A DNA stretch of 64,000 nt from positions 1-64,000 of the forward strand of contig NZ_BJYL01000033.1 of the NCBI RefSeq assembly GCF_007991495.1. Reading direction: 5' to 3'. The stretch comes from Sporosarcina luteola. Its GTDB lineage: Bacteria; Bacillota; Bacilli; Bacillales_A; Planococcaceae. The notes below the pieces were generated by a model. The model made no database searches. It saw only the letters and a list, made by a program, of their open reading frames with translations, and was not told the DNA's origin. The translations under genes were made by a program, and so were the position numbers. This document shows positions 33,745-42,862 of this stretch, piece by piece. Numbering within the stretch: position 1 is the stretch's first letter; each line of letters starts with the position of its first letter.

Positions 33745-34113
33745 ATGACTAAATTCCTCACAGGCATCGACCATATCCAACTAGCCGCACCTCCAAATTC
33801 AGAGGAGCAAGCGAGACAATTTTACGGCAAACTGCTCGGAATGAAGGAAATTCCGAAACCTGAAAACCTGCAAGCACGCGGTGGCTGCTGGTTCCAATGT
33901 GGCGCACAAGAAATCCATATTGGCATCCAGACTGATTTTACACCCGCCAAAAAAGCGCATCCCGGCTTTACCGTACATGCGCTTAATGTGTTGAAATCCC
34001 ATTTGGAGACGGCTGGATACGAAATCACCGAAGAGCCGCCAATCGATGGGCGCGGCCGCTTTTTCACACACGACCCGTTCGGCAATCGCATTGAGTTTTT
34101 AGAGTTTGATTAA
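33745..34113 (+). CDS. VOC/glyoxalase family protein
   Basis: A 122-residue protein of one vicinal-oxygen-chelate unit pair: 'GIDHIQLAAPPNSEEQARQF' with a metal-binding His, 'QEIHIGIQTDF', and 'FTHDPFGNRIEFLEF' with the last Glu ligand. It is likely a glyoxalase-like isomerase, dioxygenase or antibiotic-binding protein; the substrate is open. ATG 33745 is close to AAAGGAGCG. It is a single gene converging on mazEF. Confidence 0.85.
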   Translation: MTKFLTGIDHIQLAAPPNSEEQARQFYGKLLGMKEIPKPENLQARGGCWFQCGAQEIHIGIQTDFTPAKKAHPGFTVHALNVLKSHLETAGYEITEEPPIDGRGRFFTHDPFGNRIEFLEFD

Positions 34114-34118
34114 GACCA

Positions 34119-34454
34119 TCAATCCAGCAGCAAACGGGTATTTTCAAGAATATCCGCAAGCGCCGCATCATTAATCCTTTCGATGAAATTTGCCTCTCTC
34201 GCGCGCCAATCTAAACTACGAACTTGGTCTGAGAGAACTGCTCCAGAAGTTGTCAATGTATCACCAAGTGCAACTTCAAATGGATAACCTTTTCGCTTTG
34301 AAGTTACTGGACAAACGAGAACTAATCCTGATTTTTCATTATAAACGGAAGGCGACAAAACAATAGCCGGTCGTCTTCCCGCCTGTTCCACACCTGATTG
34401 CAGCGAGAAAGATAGCCAGATAATATCACCGCGTTCCGGCACATACTTCACCAC
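34119..34454 (-). CDS. mazF: MazF-type mRNA interferase toxin
   Basis: Endoribonuclease toxin of 111 residues that cleaves mRNA at short sequence motifs. 'RGDIIWLSFSLQSGVEQAGR' and 'RPAIVLSPSVYNEKSG' hold the catalytic Arg region. 'SKRKGYPFEVAL' and 'VLSDQVRSLDWRAR' match Escherichia coli MazF/ChpA closely, more than the Bacillus EndoA type. It starts at GTG 34454 behind GGGAGGGG and overlaps the mazE stop by seven bases. Confidence 0.93.
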   Translation of the reverse strand: MVKYVPERGDIIWLSFSLQSGVEQAGRRPAIVLSPSVYNEKSGLVLVCPVTSKRKGYPFEVALGDTLTTSGAVLSDQVRSLDWRAREANFIERINDAALADILENTRLLLD

Positions 34455-34678
34455 ACTTCCCCTCCCTCAGGCCTTCCAAATTCGATTTCCGAATGGATAT
34501 TATCTTCCGTTATATCATCAACCAATGTCTGAAGTGATTTTCTCTTTGGCTCAATAATTAAACGATCATTTTCCACGTATAAATAAACCTCGGAATCTTC
34601 GCGAAGTAATAGTTCATCGCTAACCGACTTAGGAATACGGATACCTAGACTATTCCCCCACTTTTTCACTTGGTACAT
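34448..34678 (-). CDS. mazE: MazE-type antitoxin
   Basis: AbrB/SpoVT-fold antitoxin of 76 residues. The DNA-binding N-terminus is MYQVKKWGNSLGIRIPKSVS, and the acidic C-terminal tail (DDITEDNIHSEIEFGRPEGG) would bind and block MazF. ATG 34678 follows AAAGGCGGTG. It precedes and overlaps mazF, as expected, and probably represses the shared promoter through the palindrome at 34697-34711. Confidence 0.92.
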   Translation of the reverse strand: MYQVKKWGNSLGIRIPKSVSDELLLREDSEVYLYVENDRLIIEPKRKSLQTLVDDITEDNIHSEIEFGRPEGGEVW

Positions 34679-34696
34679 GTCTACACACCGCCTTTG

Positions 34697-34732
34697 TATA
34701 CACATTGTATAAACGACAGTGCGGATTGTCAA
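34697..34732 (-). promoter_or_regulatory. mazEF promoter with palindromic operator
   Basis: -35 TTGACA (34727-34732), 17-base spacer and -10 TACAAT (34704-34709). The -10 is embedded in TATACA-CAT-TGTATA (34697-34711), a perfect 6-bp inverted repeat suited to MazE/MazEF autorepression. Confidence 0.75.
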
Positions 34733-35683
34733 TCACGAAACAATAATATCCTTCTCCTGCTGATCCAACCGATTTAACTCCTCCATCGCTTCATCACGCT
34801 TCCGCCGTAATTGGTCTTGCACGCGGCGGACGTCTTGAAGGACGACATTCAATTTGCCTTTCGCGTCTGTAATGCGCGAATGAACTGCCCAGTCGGAGAA
34901 GATATTATCAAAGAATATATCCGTAAACGTGAAAAAGTCATTTTGATTTACTTTGAATGAGTCGGATGCGACATTTTGCACGTCCATCAATTCAGTTTCA
35001 TAATGCCTAAGAGCCCGCTGCGCACGGTGAACAAGGTCGTCCGAGCTGTTCATCTCCGAATACTTCATCGCGGAAACAATAAGGCCGCCGCCTAAAAACG
35101 TGTCCCACATTGACAGGCCTTCCGCATTGCCCAGCTTATCGAGTGCGGCGTCAAGCGTACGAATCGCCTTGTCGCCCGCTTCGTACGCCTCGTCGATTTC
35201 ACGCATTAACGACCTAACGCGCACCCGGTCATCCGCGATTCTCTGCAATGTGCCGTTCGCCACCGAATCGTTTTGCCGGATCCACGTCTCTTTCTCCTTC
35301 AAGAAATCCGCCCAATCTTCATCGATATAATGAAAATCCTCCCGATTCATCTCGGCACGCAGTCGTCTCACTTCCGCTTCCAAATCCGTCACCGTTTTCT
35401 CAGCCTCATTGTATTTTAACTCGACTTCCGCGACTTCATTGATTTCCTTTTCCATCTGCTCATCCCATTTGCCCGTCCACTCTTTTATTTTATTCGCAAA
35501 TGAGAACTTCCCAAGCTTCACAACATCCTGCTGCTCCTTCGACAATTGCCGATGAAGCCGATCCCGTAATTGGGCTGCTTCCTTATATTGCGCCTCCGCC
35601 CCATCCAGCCGGCGCTTCACACGATTCCGCTCATTCCGCAGCATCGTCAATTCCATTTGCCGTTCCTGTATATCCGTCCTCAT
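34733..35683 (-). CDS. Coiled-coil protein, unknown function
   Basis: A 316-residue cytoplasmic protein. Residues 1-115 are heptad-rich coiled coil ('LRNERNRVKRRLDGAEAQYK', 'ELKYNEAEKTVTDLEAEVRR'). A central region with a Gly-rich segment follows ('MWDTFLGGGLIVSAMKYSEM'), then 'NDFFTFTDIFFDNIFSDWAV', and a second coiled coil closes it. I recognise no named family, although the GGG..SA.KYSEMN pattern recalls conserved Bacillales hypotheticals. ATG 35683 lies behind AAAGGAGTG. It ends right at the mazEF promoter. Confidence 0.75.
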   Translation of the reverse strand: MRTDIQERQMELTMLRNERNRVKRRLDGAEAQYKEAAQLRDRLHRQLSKEQQDVVKLGKFSFANKIKEWTGKWDEQMEKEINEVAEVELKYNEAEKTVTDLEAEVRRLRAEMNREDFHYIDEDWADFLKEKETWIRQNDSVANGTLQRIADDRVRVRSLMREIDEAYEAGDKAIRTLDAALDKLGNAEGLSMWDTFLGGGLIVSAMKYSEMNSSDDLVHRAQRALRHYETELMDVQNVASDSFKVNQNDFFTFTDIFFDNIFSDWAVHSRITDAKGKLNVVLQDVRRVQDQLRRKRDEAMEELNRLDQQEKDIIVS

Positions 35684-35800
35684 CGTATTCACTCCTTTCC
35701 TTTTATACGGAAATAGTCCCTTCTAGGTTTCATTAAAGCTTGATACACATCAATGTTTCCGGAGCAAATTCACTATATACTCTTAGTAGAGGTGATCACG

Positions 35801-36274
35801 ATGAAACGAATTGTCTTCATGGTTTTCGCATTGTTATTAGTAGCTTGCACGAAAGAACCGACTGTACCTATCCTGCCCGATCCCGCGCCGGGCCAAGTGA
35901 TGCCTTCATCAGAAGAAGGGTTATCTTTGGAGCTTGTAGAAGATACATTCGAAAAATCGCCCGTAACCATCCGTACCATCATCCGAAATGACAGTGGACA
36001 GACGTACCGATTAGGCGAGTTCTACCATATCGAGATGAAGATTGACGGCCAATGGCATGTCGTCACCTATTCAGACGCCGTATTCCTCAAAAATCCGAGC
36101 TTCCGTGATTTCGGCAACACCTTAAAGGACGGTGAAACGGGCGAGCAAACCTTCTCAGTCGAGACACTTGGCATTACGCTCATTCAGGGAGATTACCGAC
36201 TCGTTAAAACTTTCCTTTCCAGCGGGGAGCCGTACCATGAAGTTTCCGTCGCCGCTCCGTTTTTTGTGGAATGA
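35801..36274 (+). CDS. Lipoprotein with Ig-like (Big_14) domain
   Basis: A 157-residue lipoprotein. The signal ends in lipobox LVAC, with the lipidated Cys at 16. Then come a proline-rich linker (PILPDPAPG) and one Ig-like domain ('LSLELVEDTFEKSPVTIRTI', 'YRLGEFYHIEMKIDGQWHVV', 'FSVETLGITLIQGDYRLVKT'), the layout of PF20251 Big_14 proteins. It is membrane-anchored and faces outward; no function is known. ATG 35801 lies behind AGAGGTGA, and a terminator follows the stop. Confidence 0.83.
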   Translation: MKRIVFMVFALLLVACTKEPTVPILPDPAPGQVMPSSEEGLSLELVEDTFEKSPVTIRTIIRNDSGQTYRLGEFYHIEMKIDGQWHVVTYSDAVFLKNPSFRDFGNTLKDGETGEQTFSVETLGITLIQGDYRLVKTFLSSGEPYHEVSVAAPFFVE

Positions 36275-36295
36275 AGAATCGTATAATTTCCATTC

Positions 36296-36327
36296 AAAAA
36301 GCCGCCCGATTTACTAGGCGGCTTTCC
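36296..36327. terminator. Bidirectional terminator
   Basis: AAAGCCGCC/GGCGGCTTT with A- and T-rich flanks, between the lipoprotein gene and the thioesterase gene. Confidence 0.8.
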
Positions 36328-36328
36328 T

Positions 36329-36802
36329 TCAATGTTTAATTTCCCTGCGTAGTTTCCGATGATCCCGACGTGCAGGTCCCGTATCAAACAACCGTTTTTC
36401 CGCATCGGTCTCCGGGTAGACGCCGGGGACGGGTGTCGGTTTATTCTCCGCATCCATGGCGACCATCGTCAAAAACGACTCTGTTGTAAGCTTTTTCGCT
36501 CCTGATAATAAATCCATCGAATGCACTGTCACAAACACTTCCATAGACGTGCGTCCTGTCGAGCTGACGACCGCTTCAAGTTCGAGCACATCCCCAACCG
36601 TCGCCGATGACAGAAAGTCCACCGAGTCAATGGATGCCGTGACGACCGCTTTGTTTGAATGCTTCATCGCCGTGATAGCCGCAATTTCGTCTATGTATGC
36701 GAGGACCTTACCACCGAAAATCGTGTCCAAATGATTTGCATCCGGCGGTAGTACGAGCTTTGTGATAATTGTACGTGAATGACTCATTGGCCGTTGTTCC
36801 AA
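36329..36802 (-). CDS. Hotdog-fold acyl-CoA thioesterase (YkhA-like)
   Basis: A 157-residue cytoplasmic thioesterase of the BACH/YciA group. 'LPPDANHLDTIFGGKVLAYI' with 'DEIAAITAMKHS' is the family active-site segment (N-x-x-x-T-x-F/G-G). 'SIDSVDFLSSATVGDVLELE' follows. It hydrolyses acyl-CoA, with chain length unknown. The start is taken as TTG 36802 behind AAAGGGAG; ATG 36787 is a reasonable alternative. Confidence 0.88.
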   Translation of the reverse strand: MEQRPMSHSRTIITKLVLPPDANHLDTIFGGKVLAYIDEIAAITAMKHSNKAVVTASIDSVDFLSSATVGDVLELEAVVSSTGRTSMEVFVTVHSMDLLSGAKKLTTESFLTMVAMDAENKPTPVPGVYPETDAEKRLFDTGPARRDHRKLRREIKH

Positions 36803-36932
36803 AATCGTTCATCTCCCTTTCAATATCTTCCTCCAGTATACCCTTTTTTATAATAAAATGATGAACAAGCGCCGTTGTATTTCCGCGAGCATAGTTTCGT
36901 TCACTTCATGCACTCACCTACCCGCAACCCAT

Positions 36933-36968
36933 AAAAAAAGCCGTCCCGAAAACTTAGGACGACCCGAC
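36933..36968 (-). terminator. Terminator of murein-peptide operon
   Basis: Read leftward, GTCGTCC pairs with GGACGGC (one G-T) and is followed by seven T residues. It lies just after the NlpC/P60 gene. Confidence 0.75.
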
Positions 36969-36989
36969 TGCTTCCCTCACTCTTTTCTG

Positions 36990-37937
36990 TCATTCAGTTT
37001 TCCGCTCTTCCTTGCCATACCGACGAACCGCGCAGATTTCACGCTCCAGTTTCGACCCGGACAATTTCAACAATTCCACTGACTGTCCCGTAGACGGCGA
37101 GTGAAGTATCAAACCGTTTCCATAGTAAAACCCGACATGGCGGACATTGCCTTTCCCTTCATCATTCGCGAAAAACACCAAATCACCTTTCTCCCAGCTA
37201 GATGGATCACCCATCGGGATCTCTTCGCCACTTTTCGCCTGATCTCCCGCATCGCGTGGAATGAAATGCCCGCAAGCTTTCAGCATATTGTACGTGAAGC
37301 CTGAACAATCATAGCCGTATGATGACATGCCCCCCCAGAAATAAGGGAGATCCAAATAAGCCATTCCTTCTTCAACAGCGGACGCTGCCGGCCTCTTTTT
37401 AAATTGGTGGACTGAAGAAGCACGAACGATATCCGTTTTCAGCACCAACGCCTCTCCATCTGGCGTTGTCACACGAAAATATTCTTCGCTTTCATCGGTC
37501 AATGGAAGAATTGTGTTAAATGCAACAATCATAAATGGTGTTCCGTCCGTATGCCAAAGTTGCGACTTCGAAACTGTCACTCTTATGAACCCGCCAGCTT
37601 CTTCAAGCGGCCCAGCCTTCTTCAACTGCGCAACCGGCACCCAGCCTGGATAACCTCTCTCGTCCTTTTTCGACGGTTGCCAAACCGCAATTACCTTCGC
37701 CCACTCTCCATCCACTTCATCCACAATGACCGGCTCTCCATATAACAATTGCGTCTGCACGCGATTGCCATTGCAAAGATCGAGACGCTCCTCATACGTA
37801 AGCTTCTCCAGCCTTTTATTCAACTGCAGCGGGTTTGAAACACCTTCCGTGTCCAATTCCCGTGCGGATTCCGGCGAAGTCCAAACCGTCGCAACCGGAA
37901 CCGCGCATGCATACATATTTACAGATACCTCTGTCAT
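36990..37937 (-). CDS. NlpC/P60 dipeptidyl endopeptidase (YkfC-like)
   Basis: A cytoplasmic cell-wall peptide hydrolase of 315 residues; no signal peptide is present. Two SH3-like parts come first ('WAKVIAVWQPSKKDERGYPG'). The NlpC/P60 domain follows, with the catalytic Cys in YGYDCSGFTYNML and His in NVRHVGFYYGNG. It should cut gamma-D-Glu-L-Lys/DAP bonds in recycled muropeptides, as YkfC does. ATG 37937 follows GGGGGG. It lies next to the LD-carboxypeptidase and DppA genes. Confidence 0.9.
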   Translation of the reverse strand: MTEVSVNMYACAVPVATVWTSPESARELDTEGVSNPLQLNKRLEKLTYEERLDLCNGNRVQTQLLYGEPVIVDEVDGEWAKVIAVWQPSKKDERGYPGWVPVAQLKKAGPLEEAGGFIRVTVSKSQLWHTDGTPFMIVAFNTILPLTDESEEYFRVTTPDGEALVLKTDIVRASSVHQFKKRPAASAVEEGMAYLDLPYFWGGMSSYGYDCSGFTYNMLKACGHFIPRDAGDQAKSGEEIPMGDPSSWEKGDLVFFANDEGKGNVRHVGFYYGNGLILHSPSTGQSVELLKLSGSKLEREICAVRRYGKEERKTE

Positions 37938-37996
37938 TGCACTTCCCCCCTTTCCTTCGATAAACCCCATCCTTGCTTAATCCAATCCGAGCGCTT

Positions 37997-38920
37997 TTAT
38001 TCCACCCCCGGCAAAATCGTCAAGGTTTTCTTATCTGCATCGAGCTTTGCTAAAACGCCTAGCGGAATCGCGAAATGGGGCTCGCAGTGACCTATCTTGA
38101 AGCCCTCCACAACAGGCTTTCCCAAGCCCCCCATATAATTGCGGAACACTTCATCCAACGTCAAGGTCCCTCGTCCTGCTTTCGGCTCGGCTTCTGAGAA
38201 ATCTCCAATGACAAAACCGGCTGCGTCAGCCAACTTCCCTGCCATTCGCAACTGGTTCAACATGCCATCCACCCGATATGGCTCCTCGCCGACATCTTCG
38301 ATGAAAAGCAGCTTGTCTTTCGTATCGATTTCAAATTTTGTACCGATTGTGTTCGTGAGCAATGATAGGTTGCCGCCGACAATTTCACCTTGCGCAACTC
38401 CGCCTTGTAATGATGTCAGCGGAGAGATGTCTTCTGTATAGTGCAGTTCCATCGGTTCGAATAGTTGCTGGAACATTTTCGCGGATAGCTCATGGAAGGT
38501 GTCTTTTCCGACACATGAAGCCAGCATCGGGCCGTGGAAAGTGACGAGATTGGAATAAAGTCCGATGGCTGTATGCAAGAAAGTGATGTCACTGAATCCC
38601 CAAAATATCTTAGGGTTTTCTTTAATGAGCTGTAAATCGAGCTGGTCCGTATATCGGGCAGAGCCATAGCCGCCCCCTGCACAAATGATACCCGCGATGG
38701 ACGGGTCGGCGAACATCTCTTCCAAATCTTGCAGCCGTTCGTCGTCGCTTCCTGCAAGATAACCGTTTACATTGTTGACGTGCTTTCCGAATCTCCATTT
38801 CAAGCCGAGCTGCTCTAAAAAAGCAAGCGAACGTTGAAGACTTTCTTGATTCGGTGGGCTCGACGGTGCAACAATCCCAATCGTATCCCCTCTTTCAAGC
38901 CGTTTCGGTCGTATCCTCAA
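37997..38920 (-). CDS. LD-carboxypeptidase (peptidase S66, YkfA-like)
   Basis: Serine peptidase of 307 residues that removes the D-amino acid from L,D-linked muropeptides. It begins RIRPKRLERGDTIGIVAPSS. The nucleophile Ser sits in 'FWGFSDITFLHTAIGLYS', and later come the Glu/His region 'LLFIEDVGEEPYRVDGML' and 'GFKIGHCEPHFAIPLGV'. The start is TTG 38920, eight bases after AGGGGTG; the frame upstream crosses a palindrome. With DppA and YkfC-like proteins it forms a murein-peptide degradation set. Confidence 0.9.
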   Translation of the reverse strand: MRIRPKRLERGDTIGIVAPSSPPNQESLQRSLAFLEQLGLKWRFGKHVNNVNGYLAGSDDERLQDLEEMFADPSIAGIICAGGGYGSARYTDQLDLQLIKENPKIFWGFSDITFLHTAIGLYSNLVTFHGPMLASCVGKDTFHELSAKMFQQLFEPMELHYTEDISPLTSLQGGVAQGEIVGGNLSLLTNTIGTKFEIDTKDKLLFIEDVGEEPYRVDGMLNQLRMAGKLADAAGFVIGDFSEAEPKAGRGTLTLDEVFRNYMGGLGKPVVEGFKIGHCEPHFAIPLGVLAKLDADKKTLTILPGVE

Positions 38921-38946
38921 ATCCCAGCACCCCTCTCTCCTTTTTA

Positions 38947-38975
38947 GGTGCCTGCCTTTTAGGGTGGCAGGCACC
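38947..38975. repeat. REP-like palindrome (GGTGCCTGCC)
   Basis: GGTGCCTGCC and GGCAGGCACC are perfect 10-bp arms around a 9-base loop, between the LD-carboxypeptidase and dppA genes. Palindromes of this type are dispersed in many Bacillales genomes. There is no T-run, so termination is not expected. Confidence 0.6.
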
Positions 38976-39030
38976 AATGAAAATATCGCGGCGCCATGAA
39001 GGACACCGCGACTGTGAATTAGTTCTTATC

Positions 39031-39855
39031 TTAGCAGAACTTTGTTTGCATCGCCAATTCAACCATTACGAGCATTGCCCGGTATGCCTCTAAAATATCT
39101 TTCGCTTCAAATTTCACAATCGTCGTGCCTGATTCAATTTCACAGCCAGGCATAAGAGCCGCCCATTCCGCCTGTCCGTAATTCGTGAACTCAATTCGCA
39201 AAGTCGGATTCGTTGGAGGGACTAGCGGTTGTATGGAAGCACGGTTTTTGATCGCTTCCGCCGTCTTTACTTCCAATAATGCGTGAGCCTTTTTCGGATG
39301 GAGCGTCTTTACGGCGGATCGAGAAATCGATTGCTTCACGGCCGCCGTCACTACGCCCGGGATTAACGCTTCAGCTTCCCGGCATGCGCAATCATCCCCT
39401 GCAACCATGATGACAGGCACTCCGTAATGTCCAGCCACATAAGCATTCAGACCAAGCTCACCGATTTCCACATCATCGATAAACATTGTCCGAACCCCGA
39501 AAGTCATCGAGTGGCTCATCACACCGGGTTGCCCGGCCCTCGCATGGTATCCTGCGAATATGGCGCCGTCAAAAGAATTATCCAATGCTTGCACCATCGA
39601 TAATGCTTTTAAATCTCCTGTTATCAAATCTGCATCAGGATGCAGCTCTTCCACTAGTAAATTATTCATTTTGGAGTGGCTGTCATTGACGAGAACCTGC
39701 TCCGCTCCCTGCCCGATTGCAGCGCGAATGATTGCATTTGCCTCCTCCGTCATAATACGCCGTGCACGCTCATAATTATGCCTTGCCGAATCGACAAACG
39801 TATAATCAGGCAACCCCGTAATGCCTTCCATATCGACGGATACGTAAATCTTCAA
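39031..39855 (-). CDS. dppA: D-aminopeptidase DppA
   Basis: Zinc-dependent decameric D-aminopeptidase (M55) of 274 residues that hydrolyses D-Ala-D-Ala and D-amino-acid-led peptides. The N-terminal KIYVSVDMEGITG gives the Asp and Glu metal ligands (8 and 10). 'VNDSHSKMNNLL' and 'FAGYHARAG' provide His ligands. In B. subtilis the gene heads the dpp operon; here it follows the permease genes, separated by a terminator. Confidence 0.94.
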   Translation of the reverse strand: MKIYVSVDMEGITGLPDYTFVDSARHNYERARRIMTEEANAIIRAAIGQGAEQVLVNDSHSKMNNLLVEELHPDADLITGDLKALSMVQALDNSFDGAIFAGYHARAGQPGVMSHSMTFGVRTMFIDDVEIGELGLNAYVAGHYGVPVIMVAGDDCACREAEALIPGVVTAAVKQSISRSAVKTLHPKKAHALLEVKTAEAIKNRASIQPLVPPTNPTLRIEFTNYGQAEWAALMPGCEIESGTTIVKFEAKDILEAYRAMLVMVELAMQTKFC

Positions 39856-39991
39856 AACGATTTCCCCCGTTCCTTCTATCTAAATAAAGGTTAGATTGAT
39901 TATTTGGTAATTTCAATACTATCAAACCTTTGCGAATCCTACAATATGGTTTCAGAAAATAAAGAAATAGGCTTATTGGTTTCCAACCGCT

Positions 39992-40028
39992 AAAAAAACC
40001 GCCGTCCGATTAGCCGGACGGCGGTTCA
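39992..40028 (-). terminator. Terminator between oppA and dppA
   Basis: CCGCCGTCCG/CGGACGGCGG stem, followed leftward by seven T residues. It should end most opp transcripts before dppA. Confidence 0.85.
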
Positions 40029-40057
40029 GATTATCAAAGGAACTTAATAATCAATTA

Positions 40058-41902
40058 TTATTCAGTTACTCCCCACTGCCACAGACGTAAATCAGTGCCT
40101 GGTTCGATAGAGTAGTTTGTCAAACGCTTGTTAGCAGCAGTCAAAGCATAACGGAATACTGTTGGTGCAACTGGAACTTCATCAACCATTAGCTCTTGCC
40201 ACTCTTTGAACTTACCAGCACGGAAGTCTGTATCCAATGATTGTTCGCCTGAGATTGCGGCAAGAAGCTCGTCGTTCTTCTCGCTTGTGTAACGTGTGTA
40301 GTTGAATGCAGCAGTTCTGCCGTATAGACCGGATGGGTCTGGGTCAGAACCAACGCCCCAAGCACCTTGGTAAATGTCGATTTTTGGATCATCAGCTTCT
40401 ACCTGATCGTAGAACGAGTTGAACTCGTGTAGACGACCGTCAAGAAGTTGTACTTTAATACCTACGTCAGCCCAGTTTTGCATGTAGAACTGTGCAATCG
40501 GCTCAGCAGTTTCTCCACCTGACATAGAAGCAAAGTTCAATACTAACTCATTACCGTCCGCGTCTTCACGGAAGCCATCTCCATCAACATCGACGAATCC
40601 TGCTTCATCAAGAAGAGCTTTCGCCTTTTCAGGGTCGTAAGTTGGTGTTTCAATGCTTGCATCATGGAAACTAGCAAAAACAGGGACAATTAGAGTTGTA
40701 CCAGGGAAACGAAGACCATGGTAAAGTTCTTTACCGATCGTTTCGTTGTCCATTGCATACCACATAGCTTGACGAACACGCTTGTCAGCCAATCTTGCAT
40801 TTGGATCTGTTATGTTTTCTTTCTTTTCTGCATCCCACTTACCAAGTTTGAAACCAATGTAAGTGTAAGCAAGGTCAACTTTCGCTAGCAATTCGATATT
40901 ATCGATTTCTTTAGCGTTCAAGTACTGGTCAACCGGAACTGATGAGAGATCAATATCGCCTTTCTTAAGTGCTTCAAGAACAGAAGCGGAACTTACTACT
41001 TTCAATACGATTGAATCTAGTTGAGGCTTGCCTCTCCAGTAATCATCATTGCGTTCGTAAAGTACAGATTCACCTGGAACGATTTTTGCAACTTTGAATG
41101 GTCCAAAGCCGATAGGGCTTGTACGGATTTTTTCAGAAGCAGCAAGTTCTTCCATTGTAACTTCACCAGTCATAACATCACCGACATGGTGTCTTGGTGT
41201 TGCGTTTGCCCAGATACCAGACAATAGTGATGGAGTTGCTTCTGTGTAAGTGATTGTAATTGTTTTGTCATCTTCAGAAACTTCGATACCTGAAATTTCA
41301 GTCGTTTCACCGTTATGGTATGCAGGCATACCTTCAACGTTTGAGATCATGAATGTGTAACGAGTTCCTGTGTAGTCAGGGTGACCAAGTAGTTGGTAAG
41401 AGTAAAGAAGGTCACTTGCTTTAACAGGCTCGCCATCATGCCAGTTTACATTATCACCGATTTTGATTGTGATTGATTTATTATCATCAGAAACTTCATA
41501 TGTTGCAGCACCGTCATTAGTGATCAAGTAGTCACCATCATAAGCGAACAAGCTTTCATTGAAGAAGCTCATTACGTCCGCATCTGGAGCACCAGAGTAG
41601 AACACTGGGCTTAGAGTTCCTTCGAATGGAGTGTCAGAAACGAGTCCAAAGTTCAACTCTCCGCCTTCGATCGGATCTCCTGTGTTAGTAACTGTTAGAG
41701 GGAAATCTAGACCAGCATTCGGATCTTCTTCAACTTCCTCTGCATCTTCACCGTCTTCTGTTTGTTCTGTGTCTTTTCCTGGATCTTTAGACGTATCTTT
41801 TTCACCAGCGCCATCCTTTTCGTCTTTGCCTGTACATGCAGCTAAAAATACGCTGAGAACGAGCAATAGACTTGCAAGTAGCATAAATTGCTTCTTGGCC
41901 AT
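40058..41902 (-). CDS. oppA: Oligopeptide-binding lipoprotein
   Basis: Extracellular solute-binding lipoprotein (SBP_bac_5) of 614 residues. The signal ends in lipobox LAAC (Cys 23), followed by an acidic, lysine-rich linker. Then comes the peptide-binding module, with 'NVNWHDGEPVKASDLLYSYQ', 'IGFGPFKVAKIVPGESVLYE' and 'DKRVRQAMWYAMDNETIGKE'. It is the last gene of the D-F-B-C-A operon and closer in layout to AppA than to OppA. Peptide preference is unknown. Confidence 0.9.
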   Translation of the reverse strand: MAKKQFMLLASLLLVLSVFLAACTGKDEKDGAGEKDTSKDPGKDTEQTEDGEDAEEVEEDPNAGLDFPLTVTNTGDPIEGGELNFGLVSDTPFEGTLSPVFYSGAPDADVMSFFNESLFAYDGDYLITNDGAATYEVSDDNKSITIKIGDNVNWHDGEPVKASDLLYSYQLLGHPDYTGTRYTFMISNVEGMPAYHNGETTEISGIEVSEDDKTITITYTEATPSLLSGIWANATPRHHVGDVMTGEVTMEELAASEKIRTSPIGFGPFKVAKIVPGESVLYERNDDYWRGKPQLDSIVLKVVSSASVLEALKKGDIDLSSVPVDQYLNAKEIDNIELLAKVDLAYTYIGFKLGKWDAEKKENITDPNARLADKRVRQAMWYAMDNETIGKELYHGLRFPGTTLIVPVFASFHDASIETPTYDPEKAKALLDEAGFVDVDGDGFREDADGNELVLNFASMSGGETAEPIAQFYMQNWADVGIKVQLLDGRLHEFNSFYDQVEADDPKIDIYQGAWGVGSDPDPSGLYGRTAAFNYTRYTSEKNDELLAAISGEQSLDTDFRAGKFKEWQELMVDEVPVAPTVFRYALTAANKRLTNYSIEPGTDLRLWQWGVTE

Positions 41903-41923
41903 TGTATTACCTCCCCTTATTTT

Positions 41924-42835
41924 TTAGGCTAATCTTTGCCTTGCGTCAGACGCACGTTTTACCGCTTGCCCGACATAATTTATACACAGCATCATTACTA
42001 GAATTAGTAATGCTGCAGGTAACCATACCCACCACTTATTTTGCACAATATCAGGATTCCTTGCGAACGAAATCAACGTTCCAAGTGAAGGAGTACCAGC
42101 AGGCAAACCGAAACCTAAGAAAGTAAGCCCTGTCTCTATCCCGATATTTCCTGCAAGAGAAAGCGTCATATTTACGATAACGAGTGAACTCAGGTTAGGA
42201 AACATTTCAAAAAACATGATTTTCCAACTTGGTGTTCCCAACGTCTTGGAAGCATTAATATAATCAAGCTCCCTTTCCTGTAACGCCCTGGAACGAATGA
42301 GCCTAGCTTTTCCAAACCAATAGAAAGCACTCATAATAAGAATAAACGTAAAAACATTATAGTTTGGTACGATAGTTACAAATACGATGATGAACATCAA
42401 TGTTGGCAATACCATTAAGAATTCCAGGATACGCATCATAACATTATCAATAGCACCCCCGTAAAAGCCAGAGATTAGGCCATACGTAAGTCCTATCAAT
42501 CCTGCGAGTACCGTTACGGCAATTCCGATTGTAAATGAGTTGCGCGCACCAAGCATCAATTGACCAAAGACATCACGACCACCATCATCTGTGCCAAGCC
42601 AGTTGGTCGCAGAAGGCGGCTTCCAGGTATTCAAGAAGTTCACTCGAGTCAATGCTGCATTGTCAATGAATAATGGTGATAAATATGCTGTTGATAAGAT
42701 GATTATTAGCAATATCAATGAACCCAAAGCCATTTTATCATGCTTTATCTCTCGCCAGATCGTACGCATAAACGATGGATTATTTAATTTTTCTTGAGCA
42801 ATTAACTGCTTCTCATCTAAGACTGGATTTTTCAA
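41924..42835 (-). CDS. oppC: Oligopeptide ABC permease C
   Basis: Inner-membrane permease of 303 residues with an N-terminal OppC_N segment and six helices. The EAA coupling loop reads 'INASKTLGTPSWKIMFFEMF'. 'TNWLGTDDGGRDVFGQLMLG' is the family signature after the first helix. It forms the channel with the OppB homologue. Confidence 0.92.
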   Translation of the reverse strand: MKNPVLDEKQLIAQEKLNNPSFMRTIWREIKHDKMALGSLILLIIILSTAYLSPLFIDNAALTRVNFLNTWKPPSATNWLGTDDGGRDVFGQLMLGARNSFTIGIAVTVLAGLIGLTYGLISGFYGGAIDNVMMRILEFLMVLPTLMFIIVFVTIVPNYNVFTFILIMSAFYWFGKARLIRSRALQERELDYINASKTLGTPSWKIMFFEMFPNLSSLVIVNMTLSLAGNIGIETGLTFLGFGLPAGTPSLGTLISFARNPDIVQNKWWVWLPAALLILVMMLCINYVGQAVKRASDARQRLA

Positions 42836-42862
42836 TTGCTTCCCCTCCTATTCTTTCTTTCA

